Assembly (NCBI RefSeq): GCF_013111185.1
Contig: NZ_WVRE01000010.1
Coordinates: forward strand, 62,001 to 126,000
Reading direction: 5' to 3'
Origin: Ruegeria sp. HKCCD7303
Lineage (GTDB): Bacteria > Pseudomonadota > Alphaproteobacteria > Rhodobacterales > Rhodobacteraceae
Length of the DNA: 64,000 nucleotides
The position numbers were made by a program, and so were the translations under genes. Shown here piece after piece: positions 17,159 to 25,675 of the stretch (position 1 is its first letter; the number at the start of each line of letters is the position of its first letter). Under the pieces are notes generated by a model. That model did not search any database. It had not been told where the DNA came from and saw only the letters and a program-made list of their open reading frames with translations.

Positions 17159-18120
17159 AGCGCGGCCTCCAGCCGATCCCACCCGTTTGCAGGCGGCAGC
17201 CCGAGGCGCAGGTAGGTGGTCGAATAAGGAAAGATGCGGCTCCAGATATGGGTCTTAGCAAGCCGATCCCGCCATTTCTCGGCATCATCAACCTGATAAA
17301 GACGGAACAGGCTTGTGCCGCCAACGACCTCGGCACCTTTGGTTGTCAGCAGCGTATCCAGTCGAGATGCCTCATCTGCCAGCCGCGCACGCATAGAGTC
17401 CGCCCAGCCGGTGTCTGACAGGGCCTGAGTTCCGACCCGCAGGGCAGGGCCTGACACCGACCAGGGGCCAGTCAGAGCATTCAGCTGGCCAATCACATCT
17501 GGCCGCCCGATCGCAAAACCAAGTCGCATTCCGGCCAATCCCCAGAACTTGCCAAAGCTCTTCAACACGATCACGCCGGGGCGGTCTGCCAGATGGATCA
17601 GAGAGGCGTCGGGCGTGACGTCGCAAAAGCTTTCATCAATTACCGTCAGCGGGGCAGAGACATCGCTTTCCAGCCAGATACGCCCGTCGGGATTGTTCGG
17701 GTGCACGATCACTCGGGCGTCTCCGGGCGTGTTTGCCTGAACACTCCACCCCTGAGATGTAAAGGCGGCCGCGTGTTCGTTATAGGTGGGTGGCGTGATT
17801 TGAACCGTGCCGGATTTAGCCAGGGCTGGGATTCGGGCGATGATGGCTGATGCCCCGGGTGCGGGAAGGATCGCTGCCCCATCCGGCACGTTCCAGAACC
17901 GGCGCGCGGCATTGCTAAGTCGTTCAAAAGCACCATGATCCGGCAGCTCAGTCCAATCCCCTGCGGTCAGTCCTGTAATCTCATAGGGATGTGGGTTGAT
18001 GCCGGTCGACAGATCAATCCAGTCGCCACGTTGACCGCCATATCTGATGATCGCTCTGTCCAGCCCGCCGCCGTGGTCGCGCACCGCGCGTGGGTCCAGA
18101 CCGTGATCCAATGTGCTCAT
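17155..18120 (-). CDS. cobC: Threonine-phosphate decarboxylase CobC
   Basis: 321 residues. The N-terminal [19 protein letters not shown] and [11 protein letters not shown] motif is the mark of CobC/CobD-type PLP enzymes, and [18 protein letters not shown] carries the PLP lysine. It makes (R)-1-amino-2-propanol phosphate from threonine phosphate for the B12 nucleotide loop. The ATG at 18120 follows GCAGAGAGAG and fits the family start; the frame extends upstream to 18228 without a comparable signal. Couples into cobD by a 4-bp overlap. Confidence 0.93.
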   Translation of the reverse strand: MSTLDHGLDPRAVRDHGGGLDRAIIRYGGQRGDWIDLSTGINPHPYEITGLTAGDWTELPDHGAFERLSNAARRFWNVPDGAAILPAPGASAIIARIPALAKSGTVQITPPTYNEHAAAFTSQGWSVQANTPGDARVIVHPNNPDGRIWLESDVSAPLTVIDESFCDVTPDASLIHLADRPGVIVLKSFGKFWGLAGMRLGFAIGRPDVIGQLNALTGPWSVSGPALRVGTQALSDTGWADSMRARLADEASRLDTLLTTKGAEVVGGTSLFRLYQVDDAEKWRDRLAKTHIWSRIFPYSTTYLRLGLPPANGWDRLEAAL

Positions 18121-18221
18121 CTGCTCTCTCTGCGGGAAATGACCGGTTTTGGCGCGTTTCAAGCGGATTTTCGCCTCTTTTACAAGCAAATCCGCTAGAT
18201 CACGGAGCTGTGGGGGCGCTG

Positions 18222-18236
18222 TTAACACTTTGTTAA
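18222..18236. promoter_or_regulatory. CtrA-type binding box
   Basis: TTAA-cactttg-TTAA is an exact match to the TTAA-N7-TTAA box of the alphaproteobacterial master regulator CtrA. It is 70 bp before the ATG of the one-domain response regulator at 18306 and 102 bp before the divergent cobC. The match is seen directly; regulation is inferred. Confidence 0.55.
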
Positions 18237-18305
18237 GGAAATAACGAGATCACGGATCACGGGGGTCGGCACCACTCACCATATCAAGTGCCGAGGTTGT
18301 TGCAA

Positions 18306-18668
18306 ATGAAAGTTCTGATTGTTGAGAGTAACCCCGACCTTGGTCGGGTCTGGAAAAGGCATCTGGAACGGCAAGGCGCCGAGGTCACGCTGGTCGAGAC
18401 GCAGGAGGCCGCCATTCTGGCGCTTTACGGCACGGATTTCGAAATCATCGTGCTGGATCTGGTTCTGGAAACCGGCAGCGCATTAGCCGTGGCCGATTTC
18501 GCAAGCTATCGCCGCCCCGAGGCGCGGGTGATCTTTGTCACCAACACCACCTTTTTCTCGGACGGTTCGATCTTTGCTCATAGCCCGAATGCCTGTGCCT
18601 ATGTGCAAAGCGAAACGCCGCCAGAGGACCTGGCGGCGATGGTTGAACATTACGCAGCGGGGCGCTGA
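18306..18668 (+). CDS. Single-domain response regulator
   Basis: 120 residues, a receiver domain alone. It opens MKVLIVESNPDLG; the expected phospho-acceptor is the aspartate in IVLDLVLETGS, and the switch Ser/Thr region is VIFVTNTTF. The second acidic residue of the usual DD pair is replaced by Glu-Ser (VESNPD), and the usual Lys after strand 5 is not clear (CAYVQSETPPEDL), so phosphorylation may be altered. There is no output domain. A perfect CtrA-type box lies 70 bp upstream. The start at 18306 fits the receiver fold better than the GTG at 18288. Its end overlaps the convergent hydroquinone reductase gene by 19 bp. Confidence 0.82.
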   Translation: MKVLIVESNPDLGRVWKRHLERQGAEVTLVETQEAAILALYGTDFEIIVLDLVLETGSALAVADFASYRRPEARVIFVTNTTFFSDGSIFAHSPNACAYVQSETPPEDLAAMVEHYAAGR

Positions 18669-19639
18669 TCGCGTCGGTGCGGTTCCATATAGTCCAGCAC
18701 AGGGTTTGTCGGGATGATCCGGTGTGGATTGATGCTGTTGTGGCTAAAGTGATAGTGGCGCACGATATGGTTCATGTTCACCGTGGGCGCGACACCCGGC
18801 CACTGATACAACTCACGCGTATAGGCCCAAAGGTTGGGGTAGTCGATCAGACGGCGCTTGTTGCACTTGAAATGCAAGTGATAGACCGGATCAAAACGGA
18901 TCAGTGTTGTGAACAGTCGCCAGTCAGCCTCGGTGATCCGACCCCCCATCAAATACCGATTGCGGGACAGGCGCTCTTCAAGCCAGTCCAGTGTCTCGAA
19001 CAACGGACCCACAGCGGCGTCATATGCTTCTTGCGAAGTGGCGAAACCGGACTTGTAGACGCCGTTGTTCACGTCTGAATAGATGCGGGCGTTGACCTCT
19101 TCGATTTCGTCCCGCATCGCCTCGGGCCAGTAGTCATCGGTGTTGCCCGTGATCCCGTTGAAGGCGGAATTGAACATGCGGATAATTTCCGAGCTTTCAT
19201 TCGAGACAATGGTCTCTTGCTGCTTGTCCCACAGGATCGGCACCGTCACGCGCCCGGAATAGGAGGGGTCAGCCTTGGTGTAGATCTGATGCGCGTAGCT
19301 GAACCCATAGAGGTCATCGCCCGTCGCGCCATGATCGTCTTTTTCAAAAGTCCAGCCCTTGCCCAACATGTCGGGGTGCACAACAGAGACTGAAATCAGA
19401 TCGCTCAACCCTTTCAGCTCGCGAAAGATCAGCGTGCGATGTGCCCATGGGCAGGCATAGCTGACATAGAGGTGATAGCGCCCGGCCTCCGCCTTGAAAC
19501 CGCCCTTGCCGGACGGCCCCGCGTTGCCGTCGGCTGTCAGCCAATTGCGAAATTGCGCCGCGCTGCGTTTGAATGCGCCGCCTGTCGATTTCGTGTCATA
19601 CCAAGTGTCGTGCCATGTTCCGTCGACCAGCAGGCCCAT
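18650..19639 (-). CDS. Glutathionyl-hydroquinone reductase (GST omega/ECM4 family)
   Basis: 329 residues from the ATG at 19639 (MGLLVDGTWHDTWYDT). The glutathione-reactive cysteine is in YVSYACPWAHRTLIF (about residues 55-69), as in YqjG/PcpF. The C-terminal GST helical domain includes NRYLMGGRITEADWRLF. It removes glutathione from glutathionyl-hydroquinones in the cytosol. The upstream frame extension has no fitting sequence. The stop overlaps the end of the convergent response regulator gene. Confidence 0.93.
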   Translation of the reverse strand: MGLLVDGTWHDTWYDTKSTGGAFKRSAAQFRNWLTADGNAGPSGKGGFKAEAGRYHLYVSYACPWAHRTLIFRELKGLSDLISVSVVHPDMLGKGWTFEKDDHGATGDDLYGFSYAHQIYTKADPSYSGRVTVPILWDKQQETIVSNESSEIIRMFNSAFNGITGNTDDYWPEAMRDEIEEVNARIYSDVNNGVYKSGFATSQEAYDAAVGPLFETLDWLEERLSRNRYLMGGRITEADWRLFTTLIRFDPVYHLHFKCNKRRLIDYPNLWAYTRELYQWPGVAPTVNMNHIVRHYHFSHNSINPHRIIPTNPVLDYMEPHRRDQRPAA

Positions 19640-19851
19640 ACCTTTTCCTCCGCAAGAGCGTTTCGTCAAAGATAAGCCCAAGCAGGACCCGTTCCTATGC
19701 GAATGGCCGCGCAAAATCCCTGCGTTGGCGCACAGTCACGGTTGGGATATCCGGGCAACAATTTGTACCGGCTTCGATTTCCGTGATCTCCTTCACTGGA
19801 TTTTTACAACCTTTCCCGCACAATAGAAGTCATTCACGGGGGAACGGATTA

Positions 19852-20205
19852 ATGAGTACTTATGTTTCAAAGGAAATACGCGCCGAGTTGGACGCTGCCC
19901 GAATCGCCACGCTGAAGAAAGCCAGCCGTCTAAGGGTGGAAATGGGCAACAATACCTACAAAATCCTCAAATTGTGGAAGGATGGATTCACAGTTGAGGC
20001 TGAAACTACGCCGCGTTTGCGCGGTCTGGTCGATATCTATGATGGGGCCAACCATCTCTACCAATGTCTGATCGTCGCGGACGAAGATGAGGGTGGTGAG
20101 ATGCGGTATGAATTCAAACGCAGCACGGCGGCGCATGACAGGGCTCCGCTGGATTTCTATCGCGCGCCGGACGCGCCGATTGCTTTGTTGGGGCACGAAG
20201 ATTAA
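19852..20205 (+). CDS. Conserved-looking hypothetical protein
   Basis: 117 residues from the ATG at 19852, preceded by a GGGGGAA ribosome site. The N-terminal third is helical and basic (SKEIRAELDAARIATLKK); the middle has alternating hydrophobic strands (YKILKLWKDGFTVE, LYQCLIVAD) and the C-terminus a basic KRSTAAHDR then a proline-rich tail. No signal peptide or membrane segment. The middle could be a small beta domain of PilZ or related type, but I see no diagnostic motif. Standing alone between convergent and divergent neighbours. Confidence 0.7.
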   Translation: MSTYVSKEIRAELDAARIATLKKASRLRVEMGNNTYKILKLWKDGFTVEAETTPRLRGLVDIYDGANHLYQCLIVADEDEGGEMRYEFKRSTAAHDRAPLDFYRAPDAPIALLGHED

Positions 20206-20314
20206 GGCCTGATTTCTTTCGTTGTACCGGTTTTAGTCAGGCTCCAATGGTGGCCATTCAGGCGTTCGACGATGCAATCTGGCCTTATGTCCGGTCTTCG
20301 GGCGGTTTTCTCGA

Positions 20315-20446
20315 TCAGGTTAGGATCGAAACGTTAAGTTCGGGGCGTAACCACGGGCGCGGATCGGCGAGGCACAAAAAGTGCCAGCCAAGCTGGCTGG
20401 CACCTACGATCAACAGGGCCAGGCAAATCAATCCCAGCCAAATCAT
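20315..20446 (-). CDS. Possible 43-residue membrane miniprotein
   Basis: The frame starts MIWLGLICLALLIVGASQLG and ends LRPELNVSILT, giving one predicted membrane helix at the N-terminus and a short polar tail. It begins 4 bp after the stop of the PatB-like lyase gene, which would fit an operon, but the ribosome site is weak. A strong hairpin with a T-run, likely the lyase terminator, lies inside the frame, so it may be a chance ORF. Confidence 0.3.
   Translation of the reverse strand: MIWLGLICLALLIVGASQLGWHFLCLADPRPWLRPELNVSILT
20376..20403 (-). terminator. Terminator after the PatB-like lyase gene
   Basis: GTGCCAGCCA-agc-TGGCTGGCAC (20381-20403) is a perfect 10-bp stem. Read on the minus strand it is followed by TTTTT (20376-20380), about 50 bp after the lyase stop. 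Confidence 0.7.
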
Positions 20447-20449
20447 GTC

Positions 20450-21622
20450 TTACTGCAAATCACCGAAGGCCCGTTTCAACCGCGTACAGGCTTCTTCGAC
20501 CCGCGCGCGCTGGGTGGCGAGGTTGAACCGCTCAAACGTTTCGCCACCCGTTCCGAAACCGGGGCCTGAGGAGGTTGCGATTTTTGCGTCCTCACGCAGG
20601 CGGCGGACAAATTCGTCGTGATCCATACCGGTGCCCGAGAAATCGACCCAGGCCAGATAAGTTGCCTGCAAAGGCATCGACCACAGGCCCGGAATCCCGG
20701 CAATGGTCTGATCAAACAAACGCTTGTTGCCTTCCAGATGTGCGACCTGGGCATCCACCCATTCGGCCCCTTCCGGGCTGTAAGCGGCGGTGATCATTTC
20801 CACGCCCAATGCACCGGGATCGTAATCCAGCGCCTGAAGCCGGTTTTTCATAGCTGTGCGTAGTTTTGGGTCAGGGATGATCATGTTGCCAGTGCGCTGA
20901 CCCGCGATGTTGAAGGTCTTTGACGCCGCGGTCAGGGTCACGGTCCAAGGCCGTGCATCAGGCGCTGCCACATCCATCGGCACAAATTTGGTGCCGGGGT
21001 AAACCAGATCGTGGTGGATCTCATCGGACACCAGGATCAAGCCATTGCGTTCGGCAAACGCGGCCACAGCGCGAAGTTCCTTTGGCGTCCAGACCCGACC
21101 CGATGGGTTTTGCGGCGAACACCACAGCAGCATCGTTTCTGACCCGTCCAGCCGCGACTGCGCGTCGTCCAAATCAAGCCCATAGCTATCGCCATCACGC
21201 ACCAGCGGGCATTCCACGACCCGGCGGCCCGATTTGTTCACTTTATGGGCAAACTCGTGGTAGACTGGGGTGAAGATCACGATGCCATCGCCCGGCTCGG
21301 TCCAAACATCCAGCGACAGCGCGATTGCATTGCCCAGACCTTGGGTCGTCAGAATCCAATCCGTGTCGATTTCCCAGTCATGACGGCTTTTCATCCACCA
21401 TTGGATCGAAGCGAGATAATCCGGGTGCGTCCATGAGTACCCGAAAACGCCTTGATCTGCGGCTTTACGCAAAGCGTCGATCACGCAAGGCGCTGTTTGG
21501 TAGTCGGAATCGGCCGTCCACATGGCCAGCCCATCCTCGGGTGAGACACCATAGAGCATCTCCATCTTATCCCATTTGGAACTGTTGGTGCCCCGGCGAT
21601 CGATCAGGTCGTTGAAAGTCAT
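20450..21622 (-). CDS. PatB/MalY-type aminotransferase (cystathionine beta-lyase)
   Basis: 390 residues, the typical length of MalY/PatB. It opens MTFNDLIDRRGTNSSKWDKM, and WTADSDYQTAPCVIDALRKA matches the family's N-terminal MWVADMDF region. The PLP lysine is in LTAASKTFNIAGQRTG (about residue 233). These enzymes split cystathionine or other cysteine S-conjugates to pyruvate, ammonia and a thiol; MalY has a second regulatory role, for which there is no evidence here. In marine bacteria a similar enzyme could act on sulfur conjugates, which is inference. Followed by a strong terminator. Confidence 0.9.
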   Translation of the reverse strand: MTFNDLIDRRGTNSSKWDKMEMLYGVSPEDGLAMWTADSDYQTAPCVIDALRKAADQGVFGYSWTHPDYLASIQWWMKSRHDWEIDTDWILTTQGLGNAIALSLDVWTEPGDGIVIFTPVYHEFAHKVNKSGRRVVECPLVRDGDSYGLDLDDAQSRLDGSETMLLWCSPQNPSGRVWTPKELRAVAAFAERNGLILVSDEIHHDLVYPGTKFVPMDVAAPDARPWTVTLTAASKTFNIAGQRTGNMIIPDPKLRTAMKNRLQALDYDPGALGVEMITAAYSPEGAEWVDAQVAHLEGNKRLFDQTIAGIPGLWSMPLQATYLAWVDFSGTGMDHDEFVRRLREDAKIATSSGPGFGTGGETFERFNLATQRARVEEACTRLKRAFGDLQ

Positions 21623-21716
21623 GTCTGCTCCGTTCTGTTGGACGAAAGCTAACCGCAAATCAGGCAGGTGCAAGGGGGGCGTTGCGGCGCGAGGCGGGAT
21701 GGCCTAAATCAGCCTC

Positions 21717-22235
21717 ATGAAACGCAATATCCTGATCCATCCCGATCCCCGCCTGAAGAAGGTCTGCGCGCCCGTGGGCGACCTAACGGACGAGCTGCGC
21801 AAACTGGCTGATGACATGCTGGAAACCATGTATGACGCGCCCGGCATCGGCCTGGCCGCGCCGCAGATCGGTGTGCTGGATCGGTTGATTGTTCTGGATT
21901 GTGTCAAGGAAGAAGGTGAAACCCCGCGCCCCCTGATCATGTTCAACCCCGAGGTCATCGCATCATCGGATGAAACCAATGTCTATGAGGAAGGTTGCCT
22001 GTCGATCCCCGATCAATACGCCGAAGTGACCCGCCCTAAGGTGGTGGATGTCTCTTGGATGGATCAAAATGGCAATCTGCAGCAGGAAACCTTTGATGGG
22101 CTTTGGGCCACCTGCGTGCAGCATGAGATTGACCATCTGAACGGCAAGCTCTTCATCGACTATCTCAAACCGCTGAAACGACAAATGATCACGCGCAAGA
22201 TGCAAAAGCTGAAACGCGAGAAAGCGCGCTCATGA
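21717..22235 (+). CDS. def: Peptide deformylase
   Basis: 172 residues with all three deformylase motifs intact: [10 protein letters not shown] (43-52), EGCLS (92-96, metal ligand Cys94) and QHEIDHLNG (135-143, His136, catalytic Glu137, His140). It removes the N-formyl group from new proteins. The stop overlaps the start of the next, degenerate, deformylase gene by 4 bp (ATGA), and fmt follows, giving def-def2-fmt. Confidence 0.96.
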   Translation: MKRNILIHPDPRLKKVCAPVGDLTDELRKLADDMLETMYDAPGIGLAAPQIGVLDRLIVLDCVKEEGETPRPLIMFNPEVIASSDETNVYEEGCLSIPDQYAEVTRPKVVDVSWMDQNGNLQQETFDGLWATCVQHEIDHLNGKLFIDYLKPLKRQMITRKMQKLKREKARS

Positions 22236-22726
22236 CCGTGCGCACCTGCTTGCCCTGGCCGGACAAACGTCTGCGCACCAAAGCGGATGAGGTGGCTGAA
22301 ATCACCGATGAAATTCGCGCCGTGTGGGATGACATGATTGACACGATGGAGGCGATGCCCGGCGTTGGCCTTGCCGCGCCACAGATCGGTGTGATGCTGC
22401 GTCTGGCAGTAGTCGATGGGTCGGCCGAACGCGGCAAGGCCGTGCGTCTGGCGAACCCGGAAATCCTGCACAGCTCGATCGAACTTCGCGAACACGAAGA
22501 GGCCAGCCCGAACTTGCCCGGCGTTTCGGCCAAGATCAAACGCCCGCGTGCAGTGACTGTAAAGTTCCTGAACGAACAGGGTATGGTGGACCGTCGTGAC
22601 TTTGTCGGGATCGACGCTACCAGCGTGCAGCATCAGATCGATCACCTGAACGGGAAGATGTTTTTCGACCGTCTCAGCAAGGTCAAACGCGACATACTGC
22701 TGCGCAAAGCCAAAAAGCAGGGGTAA
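22232..22726 (+). CDS. Peptide deformylase-like protein, catalytic residues lost
   Basis: 164 residues, clearly homologous to the preceding Def along its whole length. Motif 1 is intact ([10 protein letters not shown], 44-53). Motif 2, EGCLS in true enzymes, reads EASPN here, so the metal-ligand cysteine is Ser92. Motif 3 reads QHQIDHLNG, so both histidines (134, 138) remain but the catalytic glutamate is Gln135. Such a protein should not deformylate in the usual way. The frame is intact, with the ATGA overlap to def and 2 bp to fmt, so it is kept by selection and not decaying. A regulatory, binding or altered enzymatic role is inference. Confidence 0.88.
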   Translation: MTVRTCLPWPDKRLRTKADEVAEITDEIRAVWDDMIDTMEAMPGVGLAAPQIGVMLRLAVVDGSAERGKAVRLANPEILHSSIELREHEEASPNLPGVSAKIKRPRAVTVKFLNEQGMVDRRDFVGIDATSVQHQIDHLNGKMFFDRLSKVKRDILLRKAKKQG

Positions 22727-22728
22727 AG

Positions 22729-23643
22729 ATGCGCGTTATCTTCATGGGAACCCCGGATTTCTCAGTTCCGGTGCTGGATGCGCTGGTCGAGGCCGGGCAC
22801 GAAATTGCTGCTGTCTATTGTCAGCCTCCGCGCCCCGCTGGTCGCGGCAAGAAAGACCGCCCAACGCCCGTTCATGCCCGGGCCGAGGCTCTGGGCTTGC
22901 TCGTGCGCCATCCCTTTTCGCTGAAATCAGCCGAGGAGCAAGACGCCTTTGCCGCGCTGAACGCGGATGTGGCCGTTGTCGTGGCTTACGGCCTGATCCT
23001 ACCGCAAACCGTTCTGGATGCGCCCAAGCATGGGTGTCTGAACATCCACGCCAGTCTGCTGCCGCGTTGGCGCGGGGCTGCGCCGATTCATCGGGCGATC
23101 ATGTCCGGCGATGCCGAGACCGGGATCTGCATCATGCAGATGGAGGCTGGTCTGGACACTGGTCCGGTTTTGCTGCGGCAGGCAACTGAAATTGAATCCG
23201 AAGAAACCACCGCGCAACTGCATGACCGGCTTTCGATCCTTGGGGCCGTGTTGATCGTCGACGCACTTGCCAAGCTGCCGGACCTGGTGCCCGAACCGCA
23301 ACCTGAGAGCGGTGTGACCTATGCCGCTAAGATCGACAAGTCTGAGGCGCGCATCGACTGGACCCGCCCGTCGGTCGAGGTTGACCGGAAAATCCGGGGC
23401 CTTTCGCCTTTTCCCGGGGCTTGGACCGAAATGGATGGTGAACGCATCAAGCTGCTGGCGTCGCGCCTTGCAGAGGGGCAGGGCGCACCGGGTGAGGTTC
23501 TGAACCAGGATCTGCATGTGGCTTGTGGGCAGGGGGCCGTTGAACTGCTGCGCTTGCAAAGGGCAGGCAAAGGCGCGCAGGATAGGGAAACGTTTCTGCG
23601 GGGCTGGGCAATACCAACTGGCACTCGGTTATCTTCGGAGTAA
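22729..23643 (+). CDS. fmt: Methionyl-tRNA formyltransferase
   Basis: 304 residues. The N-terminal [19 protein letters not shown], the [15 protein letters not shown] loop and the catalytic region [20 protein letters not shown] (Asn and His of the formyl transfer site) are all present. The C-terminal OB-like domain starts near residue 205 ([11 protein letters not shown]). It formylates initiator Met-tRNA using 10-formyl-THF. Two bases separate it from the pseudo-deformylase gene, completing a formylation/deformylation operon. Confidence 0.97.
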   Translation: MRVIFMGTPDFSVPVLDALVEAGHEIAAVYCQPPRPAGRGKKDRPTPVHARAEALGLLVRHPFSLKSAEEQDAFAALNADVAVVVAYGLILPQTVLDAPKHGCLNIHASLLPRWRGAAPIHRAIMSGDAETGICIMQMEAGLDTGPVLLRQATEIESEETTAQLHDRLSILGAVLIVDALAKLPDLVPEPQPESGVTYAAKIDKSEARIDWTRPSVEVDRKIRGLSPFPGAWTEMDGERIKLLASRLAEGQGAPGEVLNQDLHVACGQGAVELLRLQRAGKGAQDRETFLRGWAIPTGTRLSSE

Positions 23644-23649
23644 AGCCAT

Positions 23650-23886
23650 ATGTTCATGGTGTTGATGGGCACCGTCGTGATTGCGGGGATCGTGGGCTAC
23701 CTGTCCGAACAGACCGGTTTTACCCATAACGGCTATTTGCAATCGATCATCATCTGTGTAGGCGGGGCATTTTTGTTCTATTTCTTGCGCATCATGTTCG
23801 GCATCAGCTTTGGTCCTCCGGGTCTGGATGCGGTGATCTCATCCGTTGGTGCCCTGATCATTGTGCCGACCCACTGGAGGAAATGA
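23650..23886 (+). CDS. Small membrane protein, GlsB/YeaQ-like
   Basis: 78 residues with two or three hydrophobic helices and little else: a glycine-rich first helix (LMGTVVIAGIVGYLSE), a second (IIICVGGAFLFYFLRIMF) and a short third ending in VPTHWRK. The pattern resembles the transglycosylase-associated GlsB/YeaQ/YmgE family of stress membrane proteins, but the match is loose. Seven bp after fmt and 1 bp before a second protein of the same kind, so probably co-transcribed. Confidence 0.65.
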   Translation: MFMVLMGTVVIAGIVGYLSEQTGFTHNGYLQSIIICVGGAFLFYFLRIMFGISFGPPGLDAVISSVGALIIVPTHWRK

Positions 23887-23887
23887 G

Positions 23888-24124
23888 ATGCCCATTGTCG
23901 CCCTGATCGTCATCGGTGCTGCCTCCGGATTTCTGGCCACCCGACTGATGCGGATCGAGGCGGATATCCCGACAACCATGTTGATCGGCATTATTGGGGC
24001 TCTGATCGGCGGGCTTCTGCTGCGTTTTCTGGCGACGGTAATGGGCTGGATGTCTGGCTTTGTCGGGGCGATCCTTGGTGCGTTGCTGGTGATCTGGATC
24101 TGGCAGACTTACCTGCGCCGCTAA
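23888..24124 (+). CDS. GlsB/YeaQ/YmgE family small membrane protein
   Basis: 78 residues, three hydrophobic helices with the glycine pattern of the family: GAASGFLATRLMRIE, then TMLIGIIGALIGGLLLRFL and VGAILGALLVIWIWQ. The ATG at 23888 follows CTGGAGGAAATGAG, a strong ribosome site, and sits one base after the previous stop. Adjacent paralogue-like pair after fmt; function in the family is poorly known and usually linked to envelope stress. Confidence 0.75.
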   Translation: MPIVALIVIGAASGFLATRLMRIEADIPTTMLIGIIGALIGGLLLRFLATVMGWMSGFVGAILGALLVIWIWQTYLRR

Positions 24125-24184
24125 CCCCTTGACCTAGTACCTTTTGCCCGGCCAGATCGTGTCTAAACGATTTGGAGGATCTTG

Positions 24185-25006
24185 ATGCAGTACGATCTGA
24201 AGCCTGCGGATGTAGCCCTGATGGGGGTGCCTCTGGATCTGCATTCCTCGTTCCTGCAAGGCCCGGCCTTTGCCCCCGGACGCATCCGCGAGGCGCTGCA
24301 TTCCGGCGCCGCCAACCTGACTGCTGAGGATGGCACTGATCTGGGTGCAAGCATGCGATTTTGCGATGCCGGAGATCTTGACGTGTTCGAAATGCGCGGA
24401 CAGGAACCGATTGACCGGATCGAAGCCGAAGCAGCCAAGCGGATCGCAACTGGCGCGCGCCTGTTGTCTCTGGGCGGGGATCATTCCGTAGCCTATCCGC
24501 TGATCAAAGCCCATGCGGATCGTTACCAAGGGTTGAACATCCTGCATATCGACAGCCATCCTGATCTGTACGACCAGCAAGACATCGGCCCACTGGGCCA
24601 TGGCTGTCCCTTTGCGCGGGTGATGGAGAATTGCCCGATCAACCGATTGGTGCAGGTCGGCATCCGCACCATGAACGCCCATCAGCGCGAACAGGCTGAT
24701 AAATTCGGGGTCGAGGTGATCGACATGCGAAACTGGAGCCCCGACCTGCAGATTTCCTTTGATGGCCCTGTCTATTTGTCACTGGATCTGGATGCGCTGG
24801 ATCCTGCTTTTGCCCCTGGTGTCTCGCATCACGAACCCGGAGGGCTGAGCACGCGCGAGGTCATCGACCTGATCCACCGGTTCGAAGGTCAGTTGGTCGG
24901 GGCAGACATTGTCGAGCTCAATCCGCATCGCGACCCTTACGGTATGACCGCAATGGTGGCCGCAAAATTCGTCAAGGAAATCGGTGCGCGCTTGCTGACG
25001 GGGTGA
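24185..25006 (+). CDS. Arginase/agmatinase family ureohydrolase
   Basis: 273 residues. The dinuclear metal site is complete: GGDHSVAYPL (first His), DSHPD (Asp-x-His-x-Asp) and SLDLDALDPAFAPGVSHHEPGG (Asp-x-Asp). The DSHPD variant replaces the usual DAHxD. Members release urea or an amine from guanidino compounds, or open formimino groups. The chain is shorter than standard agmatinases (about 310), and the N-terminal loop (LHSSFLQGPAFAPGRIREAL) differs, so I do not assign the substrate. Start chosen at the ATG at 24185, 6 bp after GGAGG. Confidence 0.85.
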   Translation: MQYDLKPADVALMGVPLDLHSSFLQGPAFAPGRIREALHSGAANLTAEDGTDLGASMRFCDAGDLDVFEMRGQEPIDRIEAEAAKRIATGARLLSLGGDHSVAYPLIKAHADRYQGLNILHIDSHPDLYDQQDIGPLGHGCPFARVMENCPINRLVQVGIRTMNAHQREQADKFGVEVIDMRNWSPDLQISFDGPVYLSLDLDALDPAFAPGVSHHEPGGLSTREVIDLIHRFEGQLVGADIVELNPHRDPYGMTAMVAAKFVKEIGARLLTG

Positions 25007-25007
25007 T

Positions 25008-25610
25008 TTACCGCTCGTCGCAGACCGTGGCCGATCCAAGCGCCGGAGCACCCCGCGTGGTCATGTCGTATTGGTTCGCCTCAGCGGCGGTCATCCAGTG
25101 CATGCTGTCGGCTGGGGCAGCGAACAGGGTATACCAGTAAAACTCCGCATCCACTCCGATGTCTTTGAAATAGTCCAGGTACCGGTCATGTTCCGGGTCG
25201 TCCTCGGGCAATTCTGTCGCCACCAATCCCGATCCGGCCCAGCTGTGAACGCCGACACAGGCCCCCGGCTGCAGGGTGCGGCGGTTTCCAGCCAGAAACA
25301 GATCGGTGCCGCCGCTGGCGACCAGACCGTTTGAAGGAACGACCGTATCGAAACCGGCCCTGCGCACTTCGCGGCTGAAGATGACATTGGCATCATCGTC
25401 CACTGATCCTTCGATGTATTGAAGAACCAAAATTCGGGCTTCGGGGTTTTTTGCGATGACCTCCTCAAAAGCGGATAACGTTGTTTCATCAATTGTGCCG
25501 GAGGCAATGATCTGGTCGCCCTGCGCAACGAAACTGACTGGTGTGTAGTATTCCCCGCATGAGGCTAGCAGGGTCAGACAGGCTGCAAATGATGTTAGTC
25601 TAAAGATCAC
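25008..25610 (-). CDS. ClpP/crotonase-like periplasmic lipoprotein (COG3904 type)
   Basis: 200 residues. The leader MIFRLTSFAACLTLLASC ends in a lipobox (LLASC), so it is probably lipid-anchored. The mature part has the ClpP-crotonase strand-turn pattern: a strand ARILVLQY, then NGLVASGGTDLFLAG with a candidate nucleophile serine, and ACVGVHSWAG with a candidate histidine, as in predicted periplasmic serine proteases of COG3904. Acidic residues that might complete a triad follow. Its stop is 1 bp from the convergent arginase-family gene. Substrate unknown. Confidence 0.7.
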   Translation of the reverse strand: MIFRLTSFAACLTLLASCGEYYTPVSFVAQGDQIIASGTIDETTLSAFEEVIAKNPEARILVLQYIEGSVDDDANVIFSREVRRAGFDTVVPSNGLVASGGTDLFLAGNRRTLQPGACVGVHSWAGSGLVATELPEDDPEHDRYLDYFKDIGVDAEFYWYTLFAAPADSMHWMTAAEANQYDMTTRGAPALGSATVCDER

Positions 25611-25675
25611 GCTGGCCTCCGGGCTGCAATGTTCACAGAGGTATCAGCACATTGCTTTGACGTCCATCGACAGGC

